A stretch of 19,564 nt of DNA from an uncultured Pseudorhodobacter sp. (GTDB lineage: Bacteria > Pseudomonadota > Alphaproteobacteria > Rhodobacterales > Rhodobacteraceae), in the NCBI GenBank assembly GCA_937910975.1, contig CALEMZ010000190.1, positions 1-19,564 on the forward strand, in the 5' to 3' direction. The position numbers and the translations under genes were made by a program. Below, in pieces: positions 6,992 through 14,317 of the stretch. The notes below the pieces were generated by a model, which saw only the letters and a list, made by a program, of their open reading frames with translations, searched no databases and was not told the DNA's origin. How positions within the stretch are numbered: the first letter of the stretch is position 1; each line of letters begins with the position of its first letter.

Positions 6992-7480
6992 ATGAATGGG
7001 AAGGGCGCGGGAATGACGCCAATGTTGCGGTTTCTTTGGGAGGATTGGGCGGACCAGTCCCTTGGCCTGCCGCGTTATGAGACAGCGGGGGCGGCGGGGG
7101 CGGATATTCGGGCGAATTTGCGCCCGGAAGATCGGGTGGCGGGGCTGGTTTTGGCACCGATGGCGCGGATGATTGTGGCCACAGGGTTGCGGGTCGAAAT
7201 CCCCCTCGGGTTTGAGATGCAGATCCGCCCGCGTTCGGGGCTTGCGGTGAAACATGGGATCAGCTTGCCCAACACGCCCGGCACGATTGACAGCGATTAT
7301 CGCGGTCCTTTGGGTGTGGCATTGATCAACCTTGGCGCAGAATCTTTCGTGATCGCGCATGGCGACAGGATTGCCCAGATGGTGATCGCGCCAGTGGTTC
7401 AGGCCCGGTTTGAGGTGGTGCAGGCGCTGTCGGACACCGCGCGCGGGGTGGGGGGCTTTGGCTCTACCGGGCGATCATGA
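6992..7480 (+). CDS. dut: dUTP diphosphatase (dUTPase)
   Basis: A 162-aa homotrimeric dUTPase that hydrolyses dUTP to dUMP and pyrophosphate, keeping uracil out of DNA and feeding thymidylate synthesis. All five motifs are present in order: I, AGAAGADIRA (32-41), with its catalytic-metal Asp; II, PRSGLA (80-85); III, NTPGTIDSDYRGP (94-106), with the catalytic Asp; IV, GDRIAQMVI (124-132); V, RGVGGFGSTG (151-160), the P-loop-like tail. ATG 6992 is 51 bp after coaBC. ATG 7013 would give a seven-residue-shorter protein starting MTPMLRF, closer to the usual N-terminus, and cannot be excluded. The stop overlaps the next gene by 4 nt (ATGA), indicating translational coupling. Confidence 0.96.
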   Translation: MNGKGAGMTPMLRFLWEDWADQSLGLPRYETAGAAGADIRANLRPEDRVAGLVLAPMARMIVATGLRVEIPLGFEMQIRPRSGLAVKHGISLPNTPGTIDSDYRGPLGVALINLGAESFVIAHGDRIAQMVIAPVVQARFEVVQALSDTARGVGGFGSTGRS

Positions 7481-8514
7481 TCGGGGTTTTGGGGTTTTTG
7501 GGGTTGCTGCTGGGCAGAAAATACCTGCCTTTTCGGTTGGTATTGGGCCTTGCGTTGTTTTGGTGGGCGCTGTTGGTGGCCGTCCATTCGCCGCTGTTTC
7601 CCCAGCCTAATGGGGCGGGAGAGGTGTTGGGTGGTGGGCTTGTGACTTGGCTTGCGCTGGCGGTTTTGACGGTGCTTGTTAGCGGTTATCGGATGGCGTT
7701 GGCGGGTTTGCGGCGGCGCGCGCGTTTGCGGGTGCAGGAGGTCGGCTTGCCCGCGCCGGGGGCTTTTGCCCCGGCGGAACTGGACCGTTACGCGCGCCAT
7801 ATCATGCTGCGCGAAATTGGCGGCGCGGGGCAGAAGCGGCTGAAACAGGCACGGGTTCTGGTGATTGGTGCGGGCGGCTTGGGCAGCCCTGCGCTTCTAT
7901 ATCTTGCGGCCTCGGGCGTGGGGGTGATCGGGGTGATTGACCCCGATGTGGTGGAAAACTCTAACCTTCAGCGGCAGGTAATCCATACTGACAGCCGGAT
8001 CGGCACGCCAAAGGCCCATTCGGCGGTTGCCGCGATGCAAGCCCTTAACCCGTTTATTGAGGCGCGGGCCTATGTGCGGCGGCTGGACGCGGCTACTGCA
8101 GAGTTGATCGGAGAATATGACCTGATCCTTGATGGCTCCGATAATTTTGACACGCGCTATCTGGTAAACCGACTGGCTGTGGCTGCGGGCAAGCCATTGA
8201 TATCCGCCGCAATCACGCAATGGGAAGGGCAGATCAGCCTTTATGATCCGGCGCGTGGCGGCCCTTGTTTCGAATGTGTTTTCCCCAATCGGCCCGCGCC
8301 GGGCATGGTGCCGAGCTGCGCTGAGGCAGGGGTGGCCGCCCCCTTGCCCGGCGTGATTGGCGCGATGATGGCGATGGAGGCGGTCAAGTATCTGACCGAC
8401 GCGGGGGAGCCATTGCGCGGACGTTTGATGATCTATGACGCACTTTATGCCGAGACGCGGGTTATCGGGGCCAAGCCGCGTGCGGATTGCCCGGCTTGTG
8501 CAGCGGCGGATTGA
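7477..8514 (+). CDS. Membrane-anchored ThiF/MoeB/HesA-family adenylyltransferase
   Basis: A 345-aa protein. Residues 98-345 are a canonical E1-like ThiF/MoeB domain: RYARHIMLREIGGAGQ supplies the arginine finger, VLVIGAGGLGSPA (127-139) the nucleotide-binding loop, DPDVVENSNLQRQ (155-167) and GTPKA the ATP site, and DGSDNFDTRYLVN (219-231) the Mg-binding Asp. Zinc is likely held by CFEC (264-267) and CPAC (338-341); Cys281 in PSCAEAGV is the candidate thiol. Such enzymes adenylate the C-terminal Gly-Gly of small sulfur carriers (MoaD, ThiS). Residues 1-75 add two hydrophobic segments (about 1-36 and 52-74) and then an Arg-rich stretch (LRRRARLR), which should anchor the catalytic domain on the cytoplasmic side. 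No sulfur-carrier or moa/thi gene is adjacent, so the partner is unknown. It overlaps dut by 4 nt. Confidence 0.88.
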   Translation: MIGVLGFLGLLLGRKYLPFRLVLGLALFWWALLVAVHSPLFPQPNGAGEVLGGGLVTWLALAVLTVLVSGYRMALAGLRRRARLRVQEVGLPAPGAFAPAELDRYARHIMLREIGGAGQKRLKQARVLVIGAGGLGSPALLYLAASGVGVIGVIDPDVVENSNLQRQVIHTDSRIGTPKAHSAVAAMQALNPFIEARAYVRRLDAATAELIGEYDLILDGSDNFDTRYLVNRLAVAAGKPLISAAITQWEGQISLYDPARGGPCFECVFPNRPAPGMVPSCAEAGVAAPLPGVIGAMMAMEAVKYLTDAGEPLRGRLMIYDALYAETRVIGAKPRADCPACAAAD

Positions 8515-8566
8515 AGCCCCGTCTGCATTGAAATGCCAAGACCGCCCCAACATTTCGCCTGTCTTG

Positions 8567-8599
8567 AGCCCCAAAACGCGGATTCAGATTTTCGGGGCT
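8567..8599 (+). terminator. Candidate terminator after the E1-like gene
   Basis: AGCCCCAAAA (8567-8576) pairs with TTTT (8589-8592) plus GGGGCT (8594-8599) around one bulged C, with a 12-nt loop. The tail is TCGCTTTA, only weakly U-rich, so termination is plausible rather than certain. It lies 52 nt after the stop. Confidence 0.4.
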
Positions 8600-8605
8600 T
8601 CGCTT

Positions 8606-8633
8606 TAGCTAGACATTCACTGAATGAAAGCTA
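8606..8633. promoter_or_regulatory. Two-part inverted repeat upstream of the binding-protein gene
   Basis: The outer arms TAGCT (8606-8610) and AGCTA (8629-8633) surround the near-palindrome CATTCA-C-TGAATG (8614-8626). The centre is 49 bp upstream of the start codon of the ABC binding protein, a position suited to an operator near its promoter. The symmetry is seen directly; binding is inferred. Confidence 0.35.
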
Positions 8634-8668
8634 ACCTGTCACAAAACCTTCAACCGGGAGCCTGACCT

Positions 8669-9463
8669 ATGAAATTGACCGCTGCTATTGGCCTTGCCGC
8701 CGCTCTTATTTCCGCGCCTTTTGCCTCTGTGGCGTTTGCTGCCGATTTGCCTGATTTGGGCGGTAAAGAGGTTTCCGTTGTCACCGAAAATGCCTATCCG
8801 CCGCTGCAGTTCATGCAAGATGGTGTGGCCATAGGCTGGGAATATGACGCCATGGCTGAGATTGCCAAGCGGCTGAACATGACGGTGGGTTATGAGAATA
8901 TCAGCTGGGATGCGATGATCCCGGCGGTGTCGGAAGGTCAGTTTGATATCGGCATGACAGGCATCACAATTCGCGATGATCGTAAGGAAAAGGTCGATTT
9001 CTCGGATGCTTACATGCGGTCGGAAATGGTGATGCTGGTGCGCGGCGATGAGGCGCGCTTTTCCGATGCCGCCGGCTTTGCCGCCAATGATGACTTGCTG
9101 ATGGCGGCGCAGCCCGGCACCACGCCGTTTTACGTAGGTGTGTATGAAGTGTTGGACGGCAATGAGGCCAACCCACGCATCAAGATGTTTGAAACCTTTG
9201 GTGCAGGCGTGCAGGCGCTGCGCAATGGTGATGTCGATCTTGTGCTGACCGATGGCACGGCGGGTAATGGCTATGTGGCCGCCAGCGCGGGCGGGTTAAA
9301 GATTGTGGGCGATAAGCTGGGGACTGAGGATTTCGGCTTTATCTTCCCCAAAGGCTCGGAGTTTGTGGCCCCGATCAATGCCGCCATAGCCGCCATGCAG
9401 GCCGATGGCACAATTGAGGCGCTGAACAAGAAGTGGTTCCTTGATTTTAAGGTTGGTGGCTAA
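8669..9463 (+). CDS. Amino-acid ABC transporter, periplasmic substrate-binding protein
   Basis: A 264-aa family-3 solute-binding protein. Residues 1-24 form a signal peptide ending VAFA before ADLPD. There is no lipobox Cys, so the mature protein should be soluble in the periplasm. The PBP2 fold is marked by VSVVTENAYPPLQF, then GWEYDAMAEIAKRLN, the ligand-carboxylate motif GMTGITIRDDRKEKVDFS with its conserved Arg, and NGDVDLVLTDG in the second lobe. ALNKKWF ends the family core. These features indicate a polar amino acid ligand; which one cannot be told from sequence. ATG 8669 follows GGGAG at 8656-8660. The permease gene starts 19 bp downstream, consistent with one transcript in which the binding protein is made in excess. 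Confidence 0.93.
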   Translation: MKLTAAIGLAAALISAPFASVAFAADLPDLGGKEVSVVTENAYPPLQFMQDGVAIGWEYDAMAEIAKRLNMTVGYENISWDAMIPAVSEGQFDIGMTGITIRDDRKEKVDFSDAYMRSEMVMLVRGDEARFSDAAGFAANDDLLMAAQPGTTPFYVGVYEVLDGNEANPRIKMFETFGAGVQALRNGDVDLVLTDGTAGNGYVAASAGGLKIVGDKLGTEDFGFIFPKGSEFVAPINAAIAAMQADGTIEALNKKWFLDFKVGG

Positions 9464-9481
9464 GCGGCACGCCGCAAATCT

Positions 9482-10279
9482 GTGCCTAGACCTAGCGCAT
9501 CCGAGACAGATTTTCCGTGGTGGCTGCTGATCCTCGTTGGGATCGGCAGCTATCTGTTTTGGCGTGTCTTGTCGGATGGGCTTTATGCGCAGGTGTTGCA
9601 AACCCTGTCTAAGGGCATTGGCATCACGCTGTTTGTCACCATTGTGGGCTTTGGTATGGCGGCGGTGCTGGGGTTGTTACTGGCGCTTGCTGCCGGGTCT
9701 CAGTTCTTGGTGATCCGGCAGGTGGCGCGGTTCTATATCGAGGTGGTGCGCGGCATTCCGATTATCGTACTGCTGCTTTATGTGGCCTTCGCACTGGCCC
9801 CGGCGCTGGTGGAATTGTGGAACTGGATCGCGGGCCTTCTGGGCGTGGAGCCGCTGCGCAACCGCGATTTCTCATTGCTTTGGCGCGCGATAATCGCGTT
9901 GACCATCGCCTATTCCGCCTTTCTGGCCGAGGTGTTTCGCGCCGGGCTTGCTGCGGTTGATGAGGGGCAGATCGAGGCTGCGGAGGCACTGGGCCTGAGC
10001 CGTTGGCACCGCTTTCGCCATGTTGTATTTCCACAGGCTTTCCGGCTGATTTTGCCCCCTTTGGGCAATGATTTTGTTGCAATGGTGAAAGACAGCTCGC
10101 TCGTCTCGGTGCTGGGCGTGGCCGATATTACGCAATTGGGCAAGGTTACGGCGGCGGGCAATTTTCGGTATTTCGAGACTTATAACGTGGTGGCGCTCGT
10201 CTATCTGACGATGACGCTCACGTTGTCGTTGGCACTGCGCCGGTTGGAGACGCGGTTGCGCCAAGGGCAGAAGCGCTAG
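9482..10279 (+). CDS. Amino-acid ABC transporter permease (HisM/GlnP type)
   Basis: A 265-aa inner-membrane permease of the polar amino acid family. About five or six hydrophobic segments are visible, beginning near residues 13-28, 47-72, 92-120 and 134-157. The EAA loop that contacts the ATPase is clear at about 165-197: EAAEALGLSRWHRFRHVVFP, then LPPLGNDFV. KDSSLVSVLGVADIT after it is also typical. The GTG start (9482) has no good Shine-Dalgarno; a GCGGC-AC-GCCGC palindrome occupies the short gap after the binding-protein gene. No ATP-binding subunit gene follows: the next gene is on the opposite strand and the two stop codons interlock in CTAG (10276-10279). The ATPase must be encoded elsewhere or shared. 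Confidence 0.92.
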   Translation: MPRPSASETDFPWWLLILVGIGSYLFWRVLSDGLYAQVLQTLSKGIGITLFVTIVGFGMAAVLGLLLALAAGSQFLVIRQVARFYIEVVRGIPIIVLLLYVAFALAPALVELWNWIAGLLGVEPLRNRDFSLLWRAIIALTIAYSAFLAEVFRAGLAAVDEGQIEAAEALGLSRWHRFRHVVFPQAFRLILPPLGNDFVAMVKDSSLVSVLGVADITQLGKVTAAGNFRYFETYNVVALVYLTMTLTLSLALRRLETRLRQGQKR

Positions 10280-11184
10280 CCCTCGTTTTTCAGCAGCAGG
10301 TAAAGCGCGGCCACCGTCATGCCGACACCCGCCAGAACGCTCAGGGGCGGCGTGCCTCGACCAAGCGCCACTTCCCACAAGATTACCCATGATGGCGTGA
10401 GGTAGGTATAGGCCATCACCTTGGCCGAGGGCAGGCGCAGTGCGGCATATTGCAACAACACGAAAGTCATCGCACTGGCGGCGATTGAGACATAGGCCAG
10501 CGTGATCCACACGATGGCCGGTAGGGCGGCCCAATCGGTAGCGAGAATTGCGGGCCATGACCAAAGACCGAGGATCACCGTTCCCGCCACCATCATGCCA
10601 AAGGTGAACACGAGGGCGGGCTCTCCGCGGTTCAGTTTGCGCACCATTGGGGCGTAAAGCGCGTGGCAGACGCAGCCCCAGAAGTAGACCATTTCGCCCG
10701 TGCCGATGCGAAAGGCCAAAAGCGCCTGCCAATCGGCGCGAAATATCACCCAGGCCGCGCCCGCCCCGCCAATGGCCAGCGCGAAGGCCATGCGCGGCGT
10801 GGTGATCTGGCGTAAGACCAGCCAGCCAAAGCCCGCCGCCATCAGCGGCGTGAGGGTGAAGACGGCGGCTGTAGAGACTGGTGCCGCCGTTTTCAGCCCT
10901 TCGAACATCAGCACAAAATAAACCGCCAGCAGCGCGCCCAGCACGGCGTAGCGCCAGGGCGCGGCAAAAGCACTGCGCGGAATGCCCGTGGTGGCAAGGG
11001 CAGCGGCCCCCACTATCGCGCCCGCAAAGATGAAGCGTAACGTGGTCAGCGCTGCAGGGTCCACGAATGGGGTGGCCATGGAGCCGAGCGAGAACGAGCC
11101 TGCCACCAAAGCCGAAAAGGCCAACATCGCCAGATGGCCGCGCCTTGCCTCGCTGAACTTTGTGGCGATTAGAGTTTCTGCCAT
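10276..11184 (-). CDS. EamA/DMT-family transporter
   Basis: A 302-aa hydrophobic protein with about ten predicted membrane helices arranged as two EamA repeats. The first ends near MAAGFGWLVL and the second near LALGRGTPPLSVLAG-type sequence (here EVALGRGTPP, residues about 271-280). Features common to drug/metabolite transporters include TLRFIFAGAI in the first repeat, APVSTAAVFTLTPLMAA, and LPSAKVMAYTYLTPSWVIL in the second. Members export amino acids, nucleosides or other small metabolites; the substrate here is unknown. Its start overlaps the end of the upstream lysR gene by 16 nt, so the two are cotranscribed on the minus strand. That arrangement suggests the regulator also serves another target or senses the exported compound. 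Confidence 0.9.
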   Translation of the reverse strand: MAETLIATKFSEARRGHLAMLAFSALVAGSFSLGSMATPFVDPAALTTLRFIFAGAIVGAAALATTGIPRSAFAAPWRYAVLGALLAVYFVLMFEGLKTAAPVSTAAVFTLTPLMAAGFGWLVLRQITTPRMAFALAIGGAGAAWVIFRADWQALLAFRIGTGEMVYFWGCVCHALYAPMVRKLNRGEPALVFTFGMMVAGTVILGLWSWPAILATDWAALPAIVWITLAYVSIAASAMTFVLLQYAALRLPSAKVMAYTYLTPSWVILWEVALGRGTPPLSVLAGVGMTVAALYLLLKNEG

Positions 11185-12050
11185 TTGGCGGCGGCCTCTT
11201 TCAGATGCGTCAGAAACCGCTGTACTTTCAGTGTGCGATGCAGATCAACATGGGTGACCAACCACAGATTGGCCGCCCATTCGGCACGCGGCGGCATAAC
11301 CTCGATCAGATTTGGATAGCTGAGAGCGGAGATGCGCGACATGAAACCAAGTCCCGCGCCTGCGTTGATTGCATCATGAATAGGCGCGGGCTCTGTCGCG
11401 CGAAAGCGTAGCGCATCGGCGGGTACACGTCCGCGCAGCCAGTGGAAAAACGGCGCGCGGTTTTCCACGTCGTCGCTGACAACAAAGCGATGGTTGGCAA
11501 GCTCGGCATCCGTTTTGGGCAGGCCATGCATGGCGGCATAGCTGGGGGCGGCATAAAGCCCGTGTTGAAGGATGAGGAAGGGCTGAACCACGTAATTAGG
11601 CTCCGAGGGGGCTGTGCCTGCGCGCACCGCGACATGGGCCTCGCCGAAGTCCAGCCGAAACAGGCGCTGGCCAGTCAGAAAACGCACGGTTAGATTGGGG
11701 TATTCGGCCTGAAATCGCGCCATCACCTTGGTCAACTCCGCACTGAAATCGGCGATGGAGGTGACGACCAGTTCGCCCGTGACGGTCTCGCCATGGCCCT
11801 TGATCCGGTTGGCCAATTGCGCAAACTGGTCTTCCGTGGCCTGCGCTACGGCCAATAAATCGCGTCCAGCCTCGGTCGCAGCATAGCCGCGCGCATGACG
11901 CTGGAAAAGTTTCTCTCCGAGCCGTTTCTCAAGGCTGTCAATGTGGCGGATGACCGTGGCGTGATGCACGCCCAACATCTCGGCTGCACCCGAAACGGTG
12001 CCCATTCGCGCCACCTGAAAGGCTGTTTTGATCTCGTCCCAATTGTCCAC
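11169..12050 (-). CDS. LysR-family transcriptional regulator
   Basis: A 293-aa regulator of normal LysR length. Residues 1-60 hold the winged helix-turn-helix (AFQVARMGTVSGAAEMLGV, then HHATVIRHIDSLEKRLGEKLF and FQRHARGYAATEAGRDLL). Residues about 90-290 are the effector-binding domain, which resembles that of short-length regulators acting on nearby transporters (FLTGQRLFRLDFGEAHVAVR, NAGAGLGFMSRI). Translation starts at GTG 12048-12050; an in-frame stop lies two codons further upstream, and AAAAAGGA (12065-12058) is a well-placed ribosome binding site. It is first in a two-gene transcript with the EamA exporter, which overlaps it by 16 nt. The AT-rich stretch just upstream (12061-12140) would suit its own promoter and autoregulation, but no clear T-N11-A palindrome stands out. 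The effector is unknown. Confidence 0.92.
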   Translation of the reverse strand: MDNWDEIKTAFQVARMGTVSGAAEMLGVHHATVIRHIDSLEKRLGEKLFQRHARGYAATEAGRDLLAVAQATEDQFAQLANRIKGHGETVTGELVVTSIADFSAELTKVMARFQAEYPNLTVRFLTGQRLFRLDFGEAHVAVRAGTAPSEPNYVVQPFLILQHGLYAAPSYAAMHGLPKTDAELANHRFVVSDDVENRAPFFHWLRGRVPADALRFRATEPAPIHDAINAGAGLGFMSRISALSYPNLIEVMPPRAEWAANLWLVTHVDLHRTLKVQRFLTHLKEAAAKWQKL

Positions 12051-12251
12051 GCGCTAATCCTTTTTACACACTACAGGGCAACCTAATGCTTAATACTGTA
12101 ATTCTGAATCAATTTATCGGGGTTTCAAGATATTTCATGCGGTTAGCCTGACGTCCCCGCCGGGCGGGCACCGAATTGGACGTTTAGCACGGCGGATGGC
12201 CGGATCGGCTTGTCTCTGACCGCTTTGGATGGGCAAATCGGCCACGGGCGC

Positions 12252-12280
12252 TTGACTCTGGTCCTGCACCGGCCTATCAG
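12252..12280 (+). promoter_or_regulatory. Possible sigma-70-type promoter for the ffh operon
   Basis: TTGACT (12252-12257), then 17 bp, then TATCAG (12275-12280), in the right orientation about 155 bp before ffh. The -35 and the spacing are near consensus and the -10 is moderate. Transcription would begin near 12287, leaving a leader of about 150 nt that holds two hairpins. Confidence 0.4.
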
Positions 12281-12292
12281 CCCCTCAATTCC

Positions 12293-12313
12293 CCGGAAGT
12301 TCAAAGCTTCCGG
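12293..12313 (+). repeat. Leader hairpin 1 upstream of ffh
   Basis: Arms CCGGAAG (12293-12299) and CTTCCGG (12307-12313) with a 7-nt loop. It would form at the very start of the predicted ffh transcript. Confidence 0.35.
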
Positions 12314-12390
12314 TCCCATGGCTTTTGCCGGGATCGTCATCCGTCAGCGCGTTGCGCCCACGGGTGTCGCCTTGCATTGGCCTTCTCGCC

Positions 12391-12408
12391 GCCGATGCTT
12401 ATATCGGC
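12391..12408 (+). repeat. Leader hairpin 2 upstream of ffh
   Basis: Arms GCCGAT (12391-12396) and ATCGGC (12403-12408) with a 6-nt GCTTAT loop, ending 15 nt before the GGAGG ribosome binding site of ffh. Confidence 0.35.
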
Positions 12409-12436
12409 ATTTCGCAACTGCTCCGGAGGGACGCCC

Positions 12437-13939
12437 ATGTTCGAGACCCTATCAGAACGCCTTGGTGGTGTGTTTGATCGTCTGACAAAGCAAGGTGCGT
12501 TGTCGGATGCGGATGTCGAAACGGCGCTGCGTGAAGTGCGGGTGGCCTTGCTGGAGGCGGACGTGTCGCTGGCCGTGGCGCGCGAATTTGTGAAGCGCGT
12601 GCAGGCCAAGGCGACCGGCCAGCAAGTGACCAAATCGGTGACGCCGGGCCAGCAGGTCGTCAAGATTGTTCATGATGAGTTGATCCGGGTGCTGGCGGGC
12701 GATGATGCGCCTGAGGCGCTGAAAATCGACAACCCGCCTGCGACGATCCTGATGGTGGGTTTGCAAGGCTCGGGTAAAACCACGACCACGGCCAAGCTGG
12801 CCAAGCGGTTGAAGGACCGCCAAGGCAAGCGCGTCCTGCTCGCCTCGCTGGATACCAACCGCCCGGCGGCGATGGAGCAGCTGGCGATCCTTGCGGCCCA
12901 GATCGGTGTGGATAGCCTGCCGATCGTCAAGGGCCAGTCCGCGCCCGAGATTGCCAAACGCGCGAAAACCCAAGCCTCGATGGGCGGCTATGACGTGCTG
13001 TTCCTTGATACGGCGGGTCGTTTGCACATTGACCAGGTGTTGATGGACGAAGTGCAGGCCGTGCGCGATATCGCCCAGCCGCGCGAAACCCTGCTGGTGG
13101 TCGATGGCCTCACGGGCCAAGACGCGGTGAATGTGGCGACCGAGTTTGACGGCAAGGTCGGAATTTCCGGCGTTGTCCTGACGCGGATGGATGGCGATGG
13201 GCGTGGCGGTGCGGCACTCTCAATGCGTGCTGTCACGGGCAAGCCCATTCGCTTTGTCGGGCTTGGCGAAAAGATGGACGCGCTGGAGGCCTTTGAGGCC
13301 GAACGCGTTGCGGGCCGCATCCTTGGCATGGGCGATATCGTCGCTCTCGTGGAAAAGGCGCAAGAAACGTTTGAGGCCGAACAGGCTGAGCGTATGGCCC
13401 GGCGTTTTGCCAAGGGGCTGTTCAACATGAACGACCTCAAAAGTCAGTTGGAACAAATGCTTAAGATGGGCGGCATGCAGGGCCTGATGGGCATGATGCC
13501 GGGTATGGGCAAGATGGCCAAACAGGCAGAGGCCGCCGGGTTTGACGACATCATGCTGCGCCGCCAGATCGCTTTGGTTAACTCCATGACCAAAAGAGAA
13601 CGTGCCAACCCCGACCTGCTGGCTGCCTCGCGCAAAAAGCGGATCGCGGCGGGGGCCGGGCTTGAGGTGCAGGAATTGAACCGTTTGCTGAAACAGCACA
13701 AGCAAATGGCCGATATGATGAAAAAGATGGGCAAGGGTGGCGGCATGAAAGCGGCCATCAAGCAGATGTTGGGCGGCAAAGGCATGCCCGACCCGTCGAA
13801 AATGACGCCCGAGCAGATGGAAGAAGCTGCGCGCGGCATGAAGCAGGGGCTTGGCATGGGGGGCCGCGGTGGCTTTCCGGGCATGGGTGGCGGCATGGGG
13901 CTGCCCTCTGGTCTTTCAGGGTTGATGAAAAAGAAATGA
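12437..13939 (+). CDS. ffh: Signal recognition particle protein Ffh (SRP54)
   Basis: A 500-aa GTPase that binds signal sequences and 4.5S RNA and delivers nascent membrane proteins to FtsY. The N domain covers about residues 1-90 (ALLEADVSLAVAREFV). The G domain has GLQGSGKTTTTAKLA at 108-122, DTNRPAA at 139-145, DTAGR at 191-195, TRMDGDGRGGAALS at 249-262 and GEK shortly after 270. The methionine-rich M domain fills the remainder (MLKMGGMQGLMGMMPGMGKM and a Gly/Met-rich tail), as expected for signal-peptide and RNA binding. The frame is open upstream to 12377, but ATG 12437 has GGAGG at 12424-12428 and begins with the family-typical MFETLSERL. It opens a long co-directional operon; chorismate mutase follows after 28 bp. 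Confidence 0.98.
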   Translation: MFETLSERLGGVFDRLTKQGALSDADVETALREVRVALLEADVSLAVAREFVKRVQAKATGQQVTKSVTPGQQVVKIVHDELIRVLAGDDAPEALKIDNPPATILMVGLQGSGKTTTTAKLAKRLKDRQGKRVLLASLDTNRPAAMEQLAILAAQIGVDSLPIVKGQSAPEIAKRAKTQASMGGYDVLFLDTAGRLHIDQVLMDEVQAVRDIAQPRETLLVVDGLTGQDAVNVATEFDGKVGISGVVLTRMDGDGRGGAALSMRAVTGKPIRFVGLGEKMDALEAFEAERVAGRILGMGDIVALVEKAQETFEAEQAERMARRFAKGLFNMNDLKSQLEQMLKMGGMQGLMGMMPGMGKMAKQAEAAGFDDIMLRRQIALVNSMTKRERANPDLLAASRKKRIAAGAGLEVQELNRLLKQHKQMADMMKKMGKGGGMKAAIKQMLGGKGMPDPSKMTPEQMEEAARGMKQGLGMGGRGGFPGMGGGMGLPSGLSGLMKKK

Positions 13940-13967
13940 TGATACTCTCCATCAGGGCGGAGGCCGC

Positions 13968-14264
13968 ATGACAACCGACGCAACCCGCGCGCAGGCGCTT
14001 TTGAAAGGGCATCGCGACAGCATCGACCGTCTGGATGCGATCCTTGTCTATACGCTGGCCGAACGCTTCAAGCAGACGCAGGCCGTGGGCAAGTTGAAGG
14101 CCGAACATGACCTGCCGCCCTCGGACCCGTCGCGCGAGGCGCGCCAGATCGAACGGTTGGAATGGCTGTCGAAAGAGGCCGATCTCGACCCTGAATTTGC
14201 CAAGAAATTCCTGACCTTCATCATTTCCGAAGTCATCAGGCATCACGAACAACTGCAAAAATAA
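13968..14264 (+). CDS. Chorismate mutase (AroQ class)
   Basis: A 98-aa single-domain AroQ-type chorismate mutase, which converts chorismate to prephenate for Phe and Tyr synthesis. It is predicted all-helical. HRDSIDRLDAILVYTLAERF (residues 15-34) carries the conserved N-terminal Arg and the ID-x-LD motif of helix 1, VGKLKAEHDLPPSDPSREAR the active-site Lys and the Arg/Glu of the middle region, and ISEVIRHHEQLQ the C-terminal helix with the expected Gln. GGAGG at 13959-13963 precedes ATG 13968. It lies between ffh and rpsP, an order I recall from other alphaproteobacteria. A regulatory reason for coupling with translation genes is not evident. Confidence 0.92.
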   Translation: MTTDATRAQALLKGHRDSIDRLDAILVYTLAERFKQTQAVGKLKAEHDLPPSDPSREARQIERLEWLSKEADLDPEFAKKFLTFIISEVIRHHEQLQK

Positions 14265-14317
14265 CCAAGATTGGTGGCGTAAAACCCCACCCCACCCAAA
14301 CCTAAGGAGACTACGAT

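Larger units (their letters stand above)
12051..12436. other. Divergent lysR-ffh intergenic region
   Basis: This 386-bp gap has no convincing coding sequence. Its left third (12061-12140) is AT-rich, unlike its surroundings, and should hold the lysR promoter on the minus strand. The rest is GC-rich and contains an ACGTCC/GGACGT inverted repeat (12151-12156 with 12178-12183) around a CCCGCC/GGCGGG core, a possible ffh promoter, two hairpins, and finally the GGAGG site of ffh (12424-12428). I looked for 4.5S SRP RNA here because of ffh and did not find its conserved loop sequence. Confidence 0.6.

Noticed and set aside
6674..7360. 228-codon open frame antisense to coaBC and dut
   Set aside because: It is rich in Pro, Arg and His, spans two identified genes and their spacer, and has no recognisable domain.
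12051..12436. 4.5S SRP RNA gene next to ffh
   Set aside because: The conserved apical sequence of SRP RNA (GGAAGGAAGCAGC-like) is not present on either strand; the CCGGAAG here belongs to a short hairpin.
12210..12485. Small open frame in the lysR-ffh spacer
   Set aside because: It runs into the ffh start in another frame, lacks a ribosome binding site, and resembles no family I know.
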